DNA of 64,000 nucleotides, from contig JAPLLY010000015.1 in assembly GCA_026387315.1 (NCBI GenBank), positions 24,726 to 88,725 on the forward strand, in the 5' to 3' direction. Under the pieces are notes generated by a model, which searched no databases, was not told the origin of the DNA, and saw only the letters and a program-made list of their open reading frames with translations. Origin of the DNA: Candidatus Omnitrophota bacterium (GTDB taxonomy: Bacteria; Omnitrophota; Gorgyraeia; Gygaellales; Profunditerraquicolaceae). Positions within the stretch are counted from its first letter, which is position 1. Each line of letters starts with the position of its first letter. Below are positions 24,815 through 33,348 of this stretch, piece by piece. The position numbers and the translations under genes were made by a program.

Positions 24815-25339
24815 GTGAAGAATTCAGTTAATGCGATTAAGGAATTAAGGGATATAACTTGTTCAAGTATCGCGCATTGTAAAAAAGCTCTAGAGGAGGC
24901 CAAGGGCGATATCAAGCAAGCAGTGATATTATTACGTAAGCAAGGCTTGGAGATTGCCGCTAAAAAGCAGAGCCGCGCTGCCAAAGAGGGTAGGATTGAT
25001 TGTTATATCCATCACGGCAATAAAATCGGAGTTTTGCTAGAAGTTAACTGTGAATCAGATTTTGTGGCCAGAAATGAGGAGTTTATTAAGTTCACCAAGG
25101 ATCTGGCGATGCAGATTGCCGCAGTCAGTCCGGAGTATATCAAAAAAGAAGATGTTCCGGAGGAAGTTCTAAAACCTGAAAAAAATAAAGAAGACTATTA
25201 TAAGAACAATTGTTTGTTAGAGCAGGTTTTTGTGAAAGACCCAAGTTTAATGATCAAGGATTATTTAGGCAGTATTGTCGCGAAAATGGGTGAAAATATC
25301 GTTATTCGTAGGTTTATTCGCTACAAGATCGGCGAATAA
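24815..25339 (+). CDS. tsf: elongation factor Ts, short form
   Basis: 174 aa. The nucleotide exchange factor for EF-Tu. N-terminal UBA-like domain (IKELRDITCSSIAHCKKALEEAKGDIKQA) and one core subdomain with VNCESDFVARNEEF. The family ranges from about 200 aa (Thermus) to about 280 aa (E. coli), so this is a one-core short form. GTG start at 24815. It abuts pyrH with no gap. Confidence 0.95.
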   Translation: MKNSVNAIKELRDITCSSIAHCKKALEEAKGDIKQAVILLRKQGLEIAAKKQSRAAKEGRIDCYIHHGNKIGVLLEVNCESDFVARNEEFIKFTKDLAMQIAAVSPEYIKKEDVPEEVLKPEKNKEDYYKNNCLLEQVFVKDPSLMIKDYLGSIVAKMGENIVIRRFIRYKIGE

Positions 25340-26062
25340 ATGGCCAAACCGGTTTACCAGAGAATCGTTCTTAAGCTTAGCGGTGAAGCGCTTCAGGGTA
25401 AGAAGACGCATGGTATAGATCCAGAGGTGCTTTTGTCCATCTCGCGCCAGATTAAAGAAATTAGAGATCTGGGGGTGGATGTGGCGGTGGTTTTAGGCGC
25501 GGGGAATATCCTGCGCGGTCAGGAGAACACTGCTTGCCGAGGCCTGGACCTGGACCGGAGTGTCGCGGATTACATGGGAATGCTGGCTACGTGCATTAAC
25601 GGACTTTCTCTGCAGGACGCGCTGGAGAAAACAGGCGTGCCGACCCGGGTGATGACCGCTATTGAAATGCAAAGGATAGCCGAACCTTATATTAAAAGAA
25701 GGGCAATTCGGCATTTAGAAAAAGGCAGAGTGGTTATCTTTGTCGCCGGGACCGGAAATCCTTACTTTACTACGGATACCGCGGCAGCCTTACGGGCGAT
25801 GGAGATTAATGCCGATGTTATTTTGAAAGCCACTAAAGTTGATGGAGTTTATTCGGCTGATCCGCTGAAAGTAAAAGATGCCAGAAAGTTTACTCAATTA
25901 AAATACATTGATGTGCTTAAAAAGGGTTTAAAGGTAATGGATGCAACCGCCATCAGTTTATGTATGGATAATAAATTACCGATTGTGGTTTTTAATCTTA
26001 ATCGCGTGGGTAATATTAAGCGTGTAATTTTAGGCGAAAAGATTGGTACGGTCGTACGCTAA
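25340..26062 (+). CDS. pyrH: UMP kinase
   Basis: 240 aa, amino acid kinase fold. Makes UDP from UMP and ATP. Motifs: [11 protein letters not shown] at the start, [25 protein letters not shown] near 135 and [13 protein letters not shown] near 165. Begins right after the tsf stop. Confidence 0.97.
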   Translation: MAKPVYQRIVLKLSGEALQGKKTHGIDPEVLLSISRQIKEIRDLGVDVAVVLGAGNILRGQENTACRGLDLDRSVADYMGMLATCINGLSLQDALEKTGVPTRVMTAIEMQRIAEPYIKRRAIRHLEKGRVVIFVAGTGNPYFTTDTAAALRAMEINADVILKATKVDGVYSADPLKVKDARKFTQLKYIDVLKKGLKVMDATAISLCMDNKLPIVVFNLNRVGNIKRVILGEKIGTVVR

Positions 26063-26077
26063 ACGGAGGCAGCCAAC

Positions 26078-26638
26078 ATGTCTGTTAAGGAAACAATCCA
26101 GGGTACTGAGGAAAAAATGAAAAAGGCTTTTGAATCGATGAATCGCCAGTTTCATGAAGTAAGGACTGGTAGGGCGTCCCCGAGTTTAGTGGAAGGCCTG
26201 CATATTGATTATTACGGAACTCCGACCATGTTAAAACAGTTGGCAGCCATATCCGCGCCGGACGCGCATTTGATCGTTATCCAACCTTGGGATCTTACTG
26301 CGATTGCTGAGATTGAGAAGGCAATTTTGAAATCTAACCTGGGGGTCAGTCCTTCTAATGACGGTAAGATAATTAGAATCACTGTTCCGCAGCTATCCAA
26401 GGAGAGGCGCCAGGAGATGGCTAAGTTGCTGCATAAAATGTCTGAAGACGGGCGAGTATCTTTGCGTACGATTAGAAGAGAAGCTAAAGAATCTGTTGAG
26501 AAGCTGGAGAAGGATAAAATAATTTCTGAAGACGATAAATTTCGCGGTATTGATGAGTTGCAGAAGGTAGTGGATAAGTATATCGCTAAGATTGATGAGC
26601 TTCTTAAGAGCAAAGAAAAAGAAGTGCTCGAGTTTTAA
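26078..26638 (+). CDS. frr: ribosome recycling factor
   Basis: 186 aa, full length. Acts with EF-G to split post-termination ribosomes. Motifs: VRTGRASPSLVEGLHIDYYG near 28-50 and the C-terminal three-helix bundle ending KVVDKYIAKIDELLKSKEKEVLEF in two stretches. Last gene of the operon. Confidence 0.97.
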   Translation: MSVKETIQGTEEKMKKAFESMNRQFHEVRTGRASPSLVEGLHIDYYGTPTMLKQLAAISAPDAHLIVIQPWDLTAIAEIEKAILKSNLGVSPSNDGKIIRITVPQLSKERRQEMAKLLHKMSEDGRVSLRTIRREAKESVEKLEKDKIISEDDKFRGIDELQKVVDKYIAKIDELLKSKEKEVLEF

Positions 26639-26659
26639 GTTATAAGCCGTAAGCCGTAA

Positions 26660-26697
26660 GTTTAAAGCTTAGAGCTTAAAACTTAAAGTTTTTGATA
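26660..26697 (+). terminator. likely terminator after frr
   Basis: AAGTTTAAAGCT-TAG-AGCTTAAAACTT then TTTTT after AAAG. The preceding bases repeat the word GCCGTAA. Confidence 0.55.
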
Positions 26698-26719
26698 GAA
26701 TTTGGAGTTTATCGGTTTT

Positions 26720-26792
26720 GGGCCTCTAGCTCATCAGGTAGAGCACCACACTTTTAATGTGGTTGTGCCGCGTTCGAGTCGCGGGAGGCTCA
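26720..26792 (+). tRNA. tRNA-Lys (UUU)
   Basis: 73 nt. Acceptor GGGCCTC/GAGGCTC (one G-U), D stem GCTC/GAGC, anticodon stem CCACA/TGTGG with loop CTTTTAA (anticodon TTT), T stem CCGCG/CGCGG. CCA is not encoded. Confidence 0.95.
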
Positions 26793-26797
26793 CTTGA

Positions 26798-26875
26798 TTT
26801 AGCGTAAAGCGTTTAGCGTATAGCGTATAGCGTATAGATTTTCCTAAACGCTATTTACTATACGCTATCCGCTAA
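26798..26875. repeat. tandem AGCGTAT heptamer and its inverted copy
   Basis: AGCGTAT is repeated three times around 26815-26838, followed by inverted units (CTAAACGCTA, CTATACGCTA) to 26875. The region between two tRNA genes can form a hairpin. Confidence 0.6.
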
Positions 26876-26880
26876 CAAGG

Positions 26881-26962
26881 GGGCGGATGGCGAAATTGGC
26901 AGACGCGATAGCCTTAGGAGCTATTGGGGCAACCCTTGGAGGTTCAAATCCTCTTCCGCCCA
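26881..26962 (+). tRNA. tRNA-Leu (UAG)
   Basis: 82 nt with a short variable arm typical of class II. Acceptor GGGCGGA/TCCGCCC; anticodon stem ATAGC/GCTAT around CTTAGGA (anticodon TAG); T arm GGAGG TTCAAAT CCTCT. CCA is not encoded. Confidence 0.93.
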
Positions 26963-26963
26963 T

Positions 26964-26988
26964 AAAAATTTTACGTAGTAAAATTTTT
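26964..26988 (+). terminator. hairpin after tRNA-Leu, likely terminator
   Basis: AAAAATTTTAC-GTA-GTAAAATTTTT, perfect over 11 bp, ending in a T run. Confidence 0.6.
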
Positions 26989-27090
26989 ACTCCGAGCGAT
27001 ACAACAGTTTTAAATATAGGTTTGAGCGAGGAGAAGCAATGTTGCGGCACCCGACGCAGATTGGAATTGCGCCGGTGCGCGATAGGTATC

Positions 27091-27167
27091 GCGGGAGTAG
27101 CTCAGCTGGCTAGAGCTCGACCTTGCCAAGGTCGATGTCGCGGGTTCGAATCCCGTCTCCCGCTCCA
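27091..27167 (+). tRNA. tRNA-Gly (GCC), CCA encoded
   Basis: 74 nt plus CCA at 27165-27167. Acceptor GCGGGAG/CTCCCGC, anticodon stem CGACC/GGTCG around TTGCCAA (anticodon GCC), T stem GCGGG/CCCGT. Unlike its two neighbours it has CCA in the DNA. Confidence 0.95.
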
Positions 27168-27194
27168 TTTTACGGCAGTAGAGCAGGTAATTTA

Positions 27195-27281
27195 GATCCC
27201 GCTTCAAATTATTCGGCGGGATAAATACATCCCTTCCTTTTGGCTGCAACAGGTTTAATAATTTAGCCAAAAGGGCGGGAC
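27195..27281 (+). promoter_or_regulatory. structured leader of the ptsN operon
   Basis: ATCCCGC (27196) pairs with GCGGGAT (27216), and CCTTTTGGCT (27236) with AGCCAAAAGG (27265). GCGGGAC at 27275 is an alternative partner for the first arm. CGGAG then precedes the ATG at 27301. The competing pairings are visible; a regulatory role is inferred. Confidence 0.4.
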
Positions 27282-27300
27282 TCATTTAACGGAGAAGCAA

Positions 27301-27771
27301 ATGCAGATAATGGATTTTCTCTCGAAGAAGGCTATTCTCACTGATATAAAATCCACCAGCAAGGAAGACGTGATTAAAGAAATGGTGGATTTTTTGATTG
27401 AGGCTTCTGACGTGGAAAAACGTAATCGCAATAAGCTCATTGACGCGTTGATGTCCAGAGAAGCATTGGGATCAACGGCCATCGGCCAAGGCATAGCCAT
27501 ACCGCATGCAAAATGCGATTGCGTGGATAGGCTGGTGGCCGCCTTTGGCCTTTCCAAAAAGGGCGTGGATTTTGATTCCCTGGACGGTGAATTAGCTTAT
27601 ATTTTCTTTTTACTGGTTGCCCCGCAGGATTCCGCCGGCCCGCATCTTAAAGCATTAGCCAGAATATCCCGCCTCTTAAAGGATAAATACTTTCGCGATA
27701 CCTTACGTACTTGTATGGATGAAAAATCCGTAATCAAGGTTATCACGCAGGAAGACGAAAAAAAGATTTGA
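27301..27771 (+). CDS. ptsN: PTS IIA component, nitrogen/fructose type
   Basis: 156 aa. The phosphorylated His is H69 in GIAIPHAKCD, with FLLVAPQDSAGPHLKALA downstream. No IIB or IIC domain and no sugar transporter nearby, so it is likely a regulatory IIA-Ntr that takes phosphate from HPr. It sits with yvcK, ptsH and ptsI, a typical regulatory PTS set. Confidence 0.9.
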   Translation: MQIMDFLSKKAILTDIKSTSKEDVIKEMVDFLIEASDVEKRNRNKLIDALMSREALGSTAIGQGIAIPHAKCDCVDRLVAAFGLSKKGVDFDSLDGELAYIFFLLVAPQDSAGPHLKALARISRLLKDKYFRDTLRTCMDEKSVIKVITQEDEKKI

Positions 27772-27801
27772 CCCGCAGGGGCACATCTAATTTTTCTAAA
27801 A

Positions 27802-29043
27802 ATGAAAGCTAATACTACCGATATTTTAAAATGGTTTTATCCGGGGATAGGGATTAAGCGCTGGGTGGGCTTAAGCGCTTTTGGTGTCATACTTTTAATT
27901 TTAGGTACGGCTAATTTACGCAGTGAAGAATTCTGGTTGATTCAAATTTTGGATGCCTTGGTTGTAATTTCGGGAATTATAATTTTAATTTTGGGCATCA
28001 AACGCTTGATGCGTTCTTTTATTGCCATATTTGTTCCATCAAGCAGGGGCACAGAGTTAATTGATATTTTGTATCAAAAGAAGCATTTAAGCCGTGGAGC
28101 GCGTATCGTTACCGTAGGCGGTGGCACAGGATTATCTGTTCTTTTAAGCGGGTTAAAAAATTATACGTCTAATATTTCTGCCGTAGTTACGGTGGCGGAT
28201 AACGGAGGCTCCAGCGGCAGGCTTAGGCAGCAGTTTGATGTTTTACCTCCCGGTGATATACGTAACTGTTTGGTGGCTCTGGCGGATGCCCCAACATTGA
28301 TGCGGGATCTTTTTCAATTTCGATTTGACGCGCATTCAGAGTTTTCCGGGCACTCCTTTGGTAATCTTTTTCTTACGGTAATGACGCGCTTGACTGGTGA
28401 TTTTGAAAAGGCGATTAAGGAGACGAGTAAGGTTTTAGCTTTACGGGGACAGGTTATTCCTTCGACCTTGGGGAATGTAACGTTGGTGGCATATTATTCA
28501 GATGGCTCAATGGTTATCGGAGAAGAGCAGATTCCTTTGGCCAGAAAGCCGATTAACAGAGTTAGCCTTACTCCCGAGGAGCCATTGGCTACGCCGGATG
28601 CCTTAAAGGCAATTAAAGAAGCGCAGATCATTGTTTTGGGCCCGGGTTCTTTGTACACTAGCATTATCCCGAATTTGTTAATCAAAGAGATTACTCAAGA
28701 GATCGCGGAATCGGAAGCGATAAAAGTTTATGTTTGCAATGTGATGACTCAACCGGGAGAAACCGATGGCTATAGCGTTTCCGATCATATTAAAGCTCTC
28801 CTGAAGCACAGCCATAAACAGATTCTGGATTACTGCGTGGTGAATAATGGCGAGGTGCCTAGTGAGGTATTAAAACGCTACTCCCAGGATAATTCGACTT
28901 TGGTGTTTAATGACCGTAAAAAGATTGAGAATCTTGGGGTACGGGTAATCGAGGAAGATTTCATTATGATTCAGGACGGAGTAATCCGCCATGACGCGGA
29001 AAAGTTAGCCAAGATCGTTTTAAGTTTTATTGAAGAGATTTAG
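27802..29043 (+). CDS. yvcK: YvcK/CofD-like protein with N-terminal membrane anchor
   Basis: 413 aa. The first 80 residues hold two membrane segments (about 22-42 and 50-70), unlike Bacillus YvcK, which is soluble. From about 100 it is a CofD-like fold: VTVGGGTGLSVLLSGLK, TVADNGGSSGRLR, LPPGDIRNCLVALA and later GPGSLYTSIIPNLL. YvcK binds UDP-sugars and links carbon state to wall synthesis in Firmicutes. It sits between ptsN and ptsH. Confidence 0.9.
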   Translation: MKANTTDILKWFYPGIGIKRWVGLSAFGVILLILGTANLRSEEFWLIQILDALVVISGIIILILGIKRLMRSFIAIFVPSSRGTELIDILYQKKHLSRGARIVTVGGGTGLSVLLSGLKNYTSNISAVVTVADNGGSSGRLRQQFDVLPPGDIRNCLVALADAPTLMRDLFQFRFDAHSEFSGHSFGNLFLTVMTRLTGDFEKAIKETSKVLALRGQVIPSTLGNVTLVAYYSDGSMVIGEEQIPLARKPINRVSLTPEEPLATPDALKAIKEAQIIVLGPGSLYTSIIPNLLIKEITQEIAESEAIKVYVCNVMTQPGETDGYSVSDHIKALLKHSHKQILDYCVVNNGEVPSEVLKRYSQDNSTLVFNDRKKIENLGVRVIEEDFIMIQDGVIRHDAEKLAKIVLSFIEEI

Positions 29044-29047
29044 GAAT

Positions 29048-29078
29048 TAGATCCTTGTTCGCTGACGATCACAAGGAC
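29048..29078. repeat. short hairpin before ptsH
   Basis: TCCTTGT pairs with ACAAGGA around TCGCTGACGATC. Borders GATCC and AAGGACT resemble the hairpin at 7534. Confidence 0.4.
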
Positions 29079-29100
29079 TCTCGCTGGGTAAGAAACTATT

Positions 29101-29370
29101 ATGAGCTTGATTAGAAAAGAATTAATCGTAAAAAATAAACAGGGTTTACACGCGCGGCCGGCTGCTGTATTTGTGCAGATAGCTAATAAATTCGACGCGC
29201 GAATTACTGTGCGTCATGATGACGAAGAGGTTAACGGTAAGTCGATCATGGGTATTCTTATGCTTGGGGCAGAGAAGGATAGTTTGATTGTCATTGAGGC
29301 AGATGGAATGGATGCCGAAGCTGCGTTGGTAGAGTTAGAAAAGCTAATTAGTAGCGAGGAAGAGTTATGA
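29101..29370 (+). CDS. ptsH: phosphocarrier protein HPr
   Basis: 89 aa. The catalytic histidine is H17 in KQGLHARPAAVF; the regulatory serine is S48 in NGKSIMGILML, the site used by HPr kinase where that enzyme exists. It overlaps ptsI by 4 nt (ATGA). Confidence 0.97.
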   Translation: MSLIRKELIVKNKQGLHARPAAVFVQIANKFDARITVRHDDEEVNGKSIMGILMLGAEKDSLIVIEADGMDAEAALVELEKLISSEEEL

Positions 29371-31097
29371 TTCAACTAAAAGGAATTGCCGCCGCGGGCG
29401 GTATCAGTATCGGGCCGGCTTATATGTTGGGGAAAGAAGAGCTGGTTGTCTTACGCGAAGTGATCAACTGGGCAGATATTCCCAAGCAGATTCAACTTTT
29501 TGAAGAAGCGCTGATTCAGACTCGCCGTGAGATTATTGAACTGCAAAAAAGGATTAGTTCGGATATGGGCCAGGAGGAGGCGCAGATTTTTGACGCGCAT
29601 CTGTTGGTTCTGGAAGACCGGATGCTCATCGAAGAGGTGATTAGCCGCCTTAAAAAAGAACAGCTTAACGTTGCCTATATCTTTTCCGAGGTTTTAAAGA
29701 AATATATCGGTGTGTTTTTGAAAATCGAGGATGAATACCTTAAAGAACGCGCCGCGGATATTAACGATGTTGGTAAAAGGATATTAAGGAATCTTCTGGG
29801 GAAAGAGAAGAAGGGCTTAGATGATATCGGGGCCAAGGCGATTATTGTGGCGCATGATATCTCTCCTTCGGATACCGTGGCAATGCATACCAAGAATGTT
29901 GCTGCTTTTGTTACGGATATCGGCGGCAAGACTTCGCATACCGCGATTATGGCTAAATCCCTGGAGATTCCCGCAGTCGTAGGGTTGGAAGGAGTTACCT
30001 CCAAAGTTAATCCGCAAGATATACTGATTGTTGATGGCAGCATGGGGATCGTGATTATTGATCCCGATGAGGAAACGCTTAAGAGCTATCAGGCGAAACT
30101 TGAAAAGTTAAAAGGTATCGCGGATAAATTTCTGTCGGTTAAAGATTTATCGGCAGTTACTACCGATGGCCGGGCAATTTTGATTAACGCGAATATTGAA
30201 TTTCCGGATGAGGTGCCCAGCGCCAAGCTGCACGGAGGCCAGGGGATTGGGCTTTACCGCACAGAGTTTTTTTATATGAATCGCAAGGATTCTCCCAGTG
30301 AAGAGGAGCATTATCAGGCTTATAAGTATGTGGCCCAAGAGATGAATCCGCATTCGGTGGTTATTCGTACATTAGATATAGGTGGAGATAAATTTCTATC
30401 GCAATTTAGGATTCCGCATGAAATGCAGCCGTTTTTAGGGTGGAGGGCGATTAGATTTTGTTTAGCGCGCCCGGATATATTTAAGTTACAGCTGCGCGCT
30501 ATCCTGAGGGCTTCAGTGCATGGGAACCTTAAGCTTATGTATCCGATGATTTCCGGGGTTGAGGAGTTGCGGCAGGCAAATCAGCTTCTTGATGAAGCTA
30601 AGCAAGAGCTTAGGCAGAATGGTTTGAAGTTTAATGATAAAATTGAGGTGGGGGTAATGGTGGAGGTTCCTTCAGCGGCAATGACCGCGGATATATTGGC
30701 TAAAGAAGCAGATTTTTTCAGTATCGGGACAAATGATTTAATTCAATACTCCCTGGCAGTTGACCGCAGTAATGAGAAAGTTGCTTATCTTTATGATCCG
30801 GCGCATCCGGCAGTTTTAAGGTTGGTTAAGGGTATTATTGACGCGGCACATCAGGCTAAAATCAAGGTAGCCATGTGCGGAGAGATGGCCGGGGAACCGT
30901 CTTTGGCGCTAATTCTTTTGGGTTTAGGTTTAGATGAGTTTAGTTTACCGCCGCAAGTGATTCCGGAATTAAAGTACGTAATTCGCGCCGTAGGTTTTAA
31001 GGCCGCGCAGGAATTGGCCGCGCAGGCAATGAAACTTTCGACTGGTAAAGAGGTTGAAGAATTTTCGCAAAATAGGTTAGCGGAGATTTTAAAATAA
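29367..31097 (+). CDS. ptsI: PTS enzyme I
   Basis: 576 aa, full length. Transfers phosphate from PEP to HPr. Phosphorylated His is H191 in GGKTSHTAIMAKS. PEP-binding motifs follow: GIGLYRTEFFYMNR, SIGTNDLIQYSLAVDR and the C-terminal CGEMAGEP. Translationally coupled to ptsH. Confidence 0.97.
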   Translation: MIQLKGIAAAGGISIGPAYMLGKEELVVLREVINWADIPKQIQLFEEALIQTRREIIELQKRISSDMGQEEAQIFDAHLLVLEDRMLIEEVISRLKKEQLNVAYIFSEVLKKYIGVFLKIEDEYLKERAADINDVGKRILRNLLGKEKKGLDDIGAKAIIVAHDISPSDTVAMHTKNVAAFVTDIGGKTSHTAIMAKSLEIPAVVGLEGVTSKVNPQDILIVDGSMGIVIIDPDEETLKSYQAKLEKLKGIADKFLSVKDLSAVTTDGRAILINANIEFPDEVPSAKLHGGQGIGLYRTEFFYMNRKDSPSEEEHYQAYKYVAQEMNPHSVVIRTLDIGGDKFLSQFRIPHEMQPFLGWRAIRFCLARPDIFKLQLRAILRASVHGNLKLMYPMISGVEELRQANQLLDEAKQELRQNGLKFNDKIEVGVMVEVPSAAMTADILAKEADFFSIGTNDLIQYSLAVDRSNEKVAYLYDPAHPAVLRLVKGIIDAAHQAKIKVAMCGEMAGEPSLALILLGLGLDEFSLPPQVIPELKYVIRAVGFKAAQELAAQAMKLSTGKEVEEFSQNRLAEILK

Positions 31098-31100
31098 GAA

Positions 31101-31193
31101 AGAAGGTGCGGGAGTGAACCCCGCACCTTCTAGATATTCCATTATTAAAGCCATAGGGTTTAAAGAATTGAATAAGAAAGAAGGTGCGGGGTG
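31101..31193 (+). promoter_or_regulatory. three-arm leader switch overlapping the GTG start of the next gene
   Basis: Arm 1 AGAAGGTGCGGG (31101-31112), arm 2 ACCCCGCACCTTCT (31118-31131), arm 3 AGAAGGTGCGGGGT (31179-31192). Arm 2 can pair with arm 1 (12 bp) or with arm 3 (14 bp). Only the second pairing hides the ribosome binding site and the GTG at 31191. The spacer between arms 2 and 3 resembles that at 3596-3641. Confidence 0.65.
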
Positions 31194-31940
31194 AAAGCGT
31201 TAATTTTAGCTGCCGGATATGCTACCCGGCTTTATCCCTTAACTAAAAAATATCCTAAACCCCTTTTAGAGGTAAAAGACAGACCGATTATAGATTATAT
31301 CATTGATAAATTAGGGTTAGTTGGCCCGATTAATGAGATTTATATCGTAACCAATAGTAAATTTATAGTGGATTTTAGAAAGTGGGCTAAGACGGTAAAG
31401 TCACCTAAGAAGATTACCCTGGTTGATGATTTGACTAAGAATAATCAGGATAGGTTAGGGGCGGTCGGGGATATAAATTTTACGATTAAAAAGAAGAAGA
31501 TTCAAGAGGATCTCTTAGTGGTTGGCGGCGATAATCTATTCAGTGGTTCCCTGCGAGGATTTCTGGATGTTGCTAAGAAAAATATTGCCGCGACCTACCT
31601 GGGCTTATTTAGATTAAAGCGCAAAATTAATGCCAGCCGTTACGGCGTGGTTAAGTTGGATAAGTTAAACAGAGTAATTAGTTTTACGGAGAAGCCTAAA
31701 CACCCGGAGTCAAACCTGGCAGCGATGTGTTTGTATTATATATCAAAAAATCATTTAAATTTGATTAACGCTTATCTGCAGGATGGAAAAAGAAAAGTCG
31801 GTGAAGCCGATGCCACCGGAAGTTATATCGCTTGGTTAAAAGACAAGGTGGATGTTTACGGATATGTATTTAACGGTTCTTGGTTTGACATCGGTGATTA
31901 TAAATACCTAAATATGGCAAAGAAAACATTTGCCAAATAG
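31191..31940 (+). CDS. sugar-phosphate nucleotidyltransferase
   Basis: 249 aa. Nucleotide-binding start MKALILAAGYATRLYPLT with KPLLEV, then GGDNLFSG (metal-binding Asp), GVVKLD, FTEKPKHPES and GSWFDIGD. The length fits the glucose-1-phosphate thymidylyltransferase or UTP-glucose-1-phosphate group; the base and sugar cannot be told from sequence alone. GTG start embedded in a hairpin. Confidence 0.88.
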   Translation: MKALILAAGYATRLYPLTKKYPKPLLEVKDRPIIDYIIDKLGLVGPINEIYIVTNSKFIVDFRKWAKTVKSPKKITLVDDLTKNNQDRLGAVGDINFTIKKKKIQEDLLVVGGDNLFSGSLRGFLDVAKKNIAATYLGLFRLKRKINASRYGVVKLDKLNRVISFTEKPKHPESNLAAMCLYYISKNHLNLINAYLQDGKRKVGEADATGSYIAWLKDKVDVYGYVFNGSWFDIGDYKYLNMAKKTFAK

Positions 31941-31987
31941 TTACCTTATGACGGCAAGCGGAAAAGTGTTTTCTAGTGATAAAACAA

Positions 31988-32032
31988 GGGGACGGTTCTC
32001 TTTTTTATATTATAAAAAAGAGAACCGTCCCC
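31988..32032. repeat. GGGGACGGTTCT palindrome, copy 3
   Basis: CTCTTTTTT/AAAAAAGAG loop-side arms; perfect pairing. Between the nucleotidyltransferase gene and metK. No SAM riboswitch is seen in this gap. Confidence 0.9.
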
Positions 32033-32060
32033 GGGATTTTTTAAACGAAAGGGGAAAGTC

Positions 32061-33230
32061 ATGGCTGCGCAGAAGCATTATTTTACTTCAGAGTCGGTAA
32101 CCGAAGGGCATCCGGATAAATTATGCGATCAGATTTCAGACGGGGTCTTGGATGCTTGCCTAAAAAACGATCCTTATTCGCGGGTAGCCTGCGAAACTTA
32201 TGTTACTATGGGGCTTTTAATTGTCGGCGGCGAGATTACGACCCGTGGTTTTATCGATGTGCATGAAATAAGCAGGAAAATAATCGAAGAGATTGGTTAT
32301 GATCACCCTAAATACGGTTTTGATTTTCATACCTGCGCTATTCTTAACGCGATTCATGCCCAGTCTCCGGATATATCACAAGGCGTGGATACCGGTGGAG
32401 CGGGGGATCAGGGTATAATGTTTGGTTATGCTTGTAAGGAGACCAAGGAATTAATGCCGTTGGCTTTAATGTTGGCGCAAAAATTAGCTATGCGTTTAAC
32501 CAGCGTGCGCAAAGAGAAGATTTTAAAATACCTTGGCCCGGACGGAAAGACTCAAGTTACGGTTGAATACGCTAACGGCAAGCCCGTGCGCGTGGATTCG
32601 GTGGTTTTAGCTTCTCAGCATACCGATGATATTTTGGATAAAAGCGGCAAGCGCATTACTGAAAAATCGCGGAGTGAGATTATTCGCCAGGTTGCCGGCC
32701 CGATCCTTAAAGGTTGGGCAGACAAGAATACCAAGTACTTTGTTAATCAGACGGGAAAATTTGTTATTGGCGGCCCGCAGTCTGATACCGGCATGACGGG
32801 AAGGAAAATAATTGTGGATACCTACGGCGGAGCAGTGGCTCATGGCGGCGGGGCATTCTCGGGTAAGGATCCAACTAAGGTTGATCGCTCCGCGGCGTAT
32901 ATGTGCCGTTATATTGCCAAGAATATTGTGGGGGCGGGTCTGGCGGAAGAATGCCTTATTCAGCTGGCTTATGTGATCGGCCGGGCAGATCCTTTATCAG
33001 TTATGATAAAAACTGATGGTACCTCGGTTATTTCCGAGGAGGCCTTGGTGAAGTTAGTAAGGCAGAACTTTGAACTTGCGCCTAAGGGAATTATTGAGTC
33101 CTTAAATTTACGCCGGCCTATATATAGGAAGACTGCTAGTTATGGGCATTTTGGAAGACCGGATCCGGAATTTAGCTGGGAGAAACTGGATAAAGTAGAG
33201 AGTTTAAAAAGACAAGCAGCGAAATTGTAG
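32061..33230 (+). CDS. metK: S-adenosylmethionine synthase
   Basis: 389 aa, full length. Makes SAM from methionine and ATP. Motifs: [51 protein letters not shown] (in two parts) and [26 protein letters not shown] precedes the ATG. With ahcY it forms part of the methyl cycle. Confidence 0.97.
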   Translation: MAAQKHYFTSESVTEGHPDKLCDQISDGVLDACLKNDPYSRVACETYVTMGLLIVGGEITTRGFIDVHEISRKIIEEIGYDHPKYGFDFHTCAILNAIHAQSPDISQGVDTGGAGDQGIMFGYACKETKELMPLALMLAQKLAMRLTSVRKEKILKYLGPDGKTQVTVEYANGKPVRVDSVVLASQHTDDILDKSGKRITEKSRSEIIRQVAGPILKGWADKNTKYFVNQTGKFVIGGPQSDTGMTGRKIIVDTYGGAVAHGGGAFSGKDPTKVDRSAAYMCRYIAKNIVGAGLAEECLIQLAYVIGRADPLSVMIKTDGTSVISEEALVKLVRQNFELAPKGIIESLNLRRPIYRKTASYGHFGRPDPEFSWEKLDKVESLKRQAAKL

Positions 33231-33244
33231 ATTAGCGAAAATCA

Positions 33245-33300
33245 GGGGACGGTTCTATTTTTTTTACTATTTTTTAAATATAAAAAATAGAACCGTCCCC
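33245..33300. repeat. GGGGACGGTTCT palindrome, copy 4
   Basis: CTATTTTTT/AAAAAATAG loop-side arms around a longer A/T loop. Between metK and ahcY. Confidence 0.9.
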
Positions 33301-33348
33301 CTGTTTTAATTTGAGTTCCGGATTATTTAGTTAACGATGGGAGATAAA

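Noticed and set aside
26887..27195. 102-codon plus-strand frame
   Set aside because: It runs through tRNA-Leu and tRNA-Gly, whose structures are complete.
31941..32060. SAM riboswitch before metK
   Set aside because: The gap is mostly the GGGGACGGTTCT palindrome; no SAM-I or other known SAM aptamer core is recognisable.
33337..33348. ahcY start at the first ATG
   Set aside because: The GGGAG that serves as ribosome binding site lies between this ATG and the one at 33349, so the later start is better.
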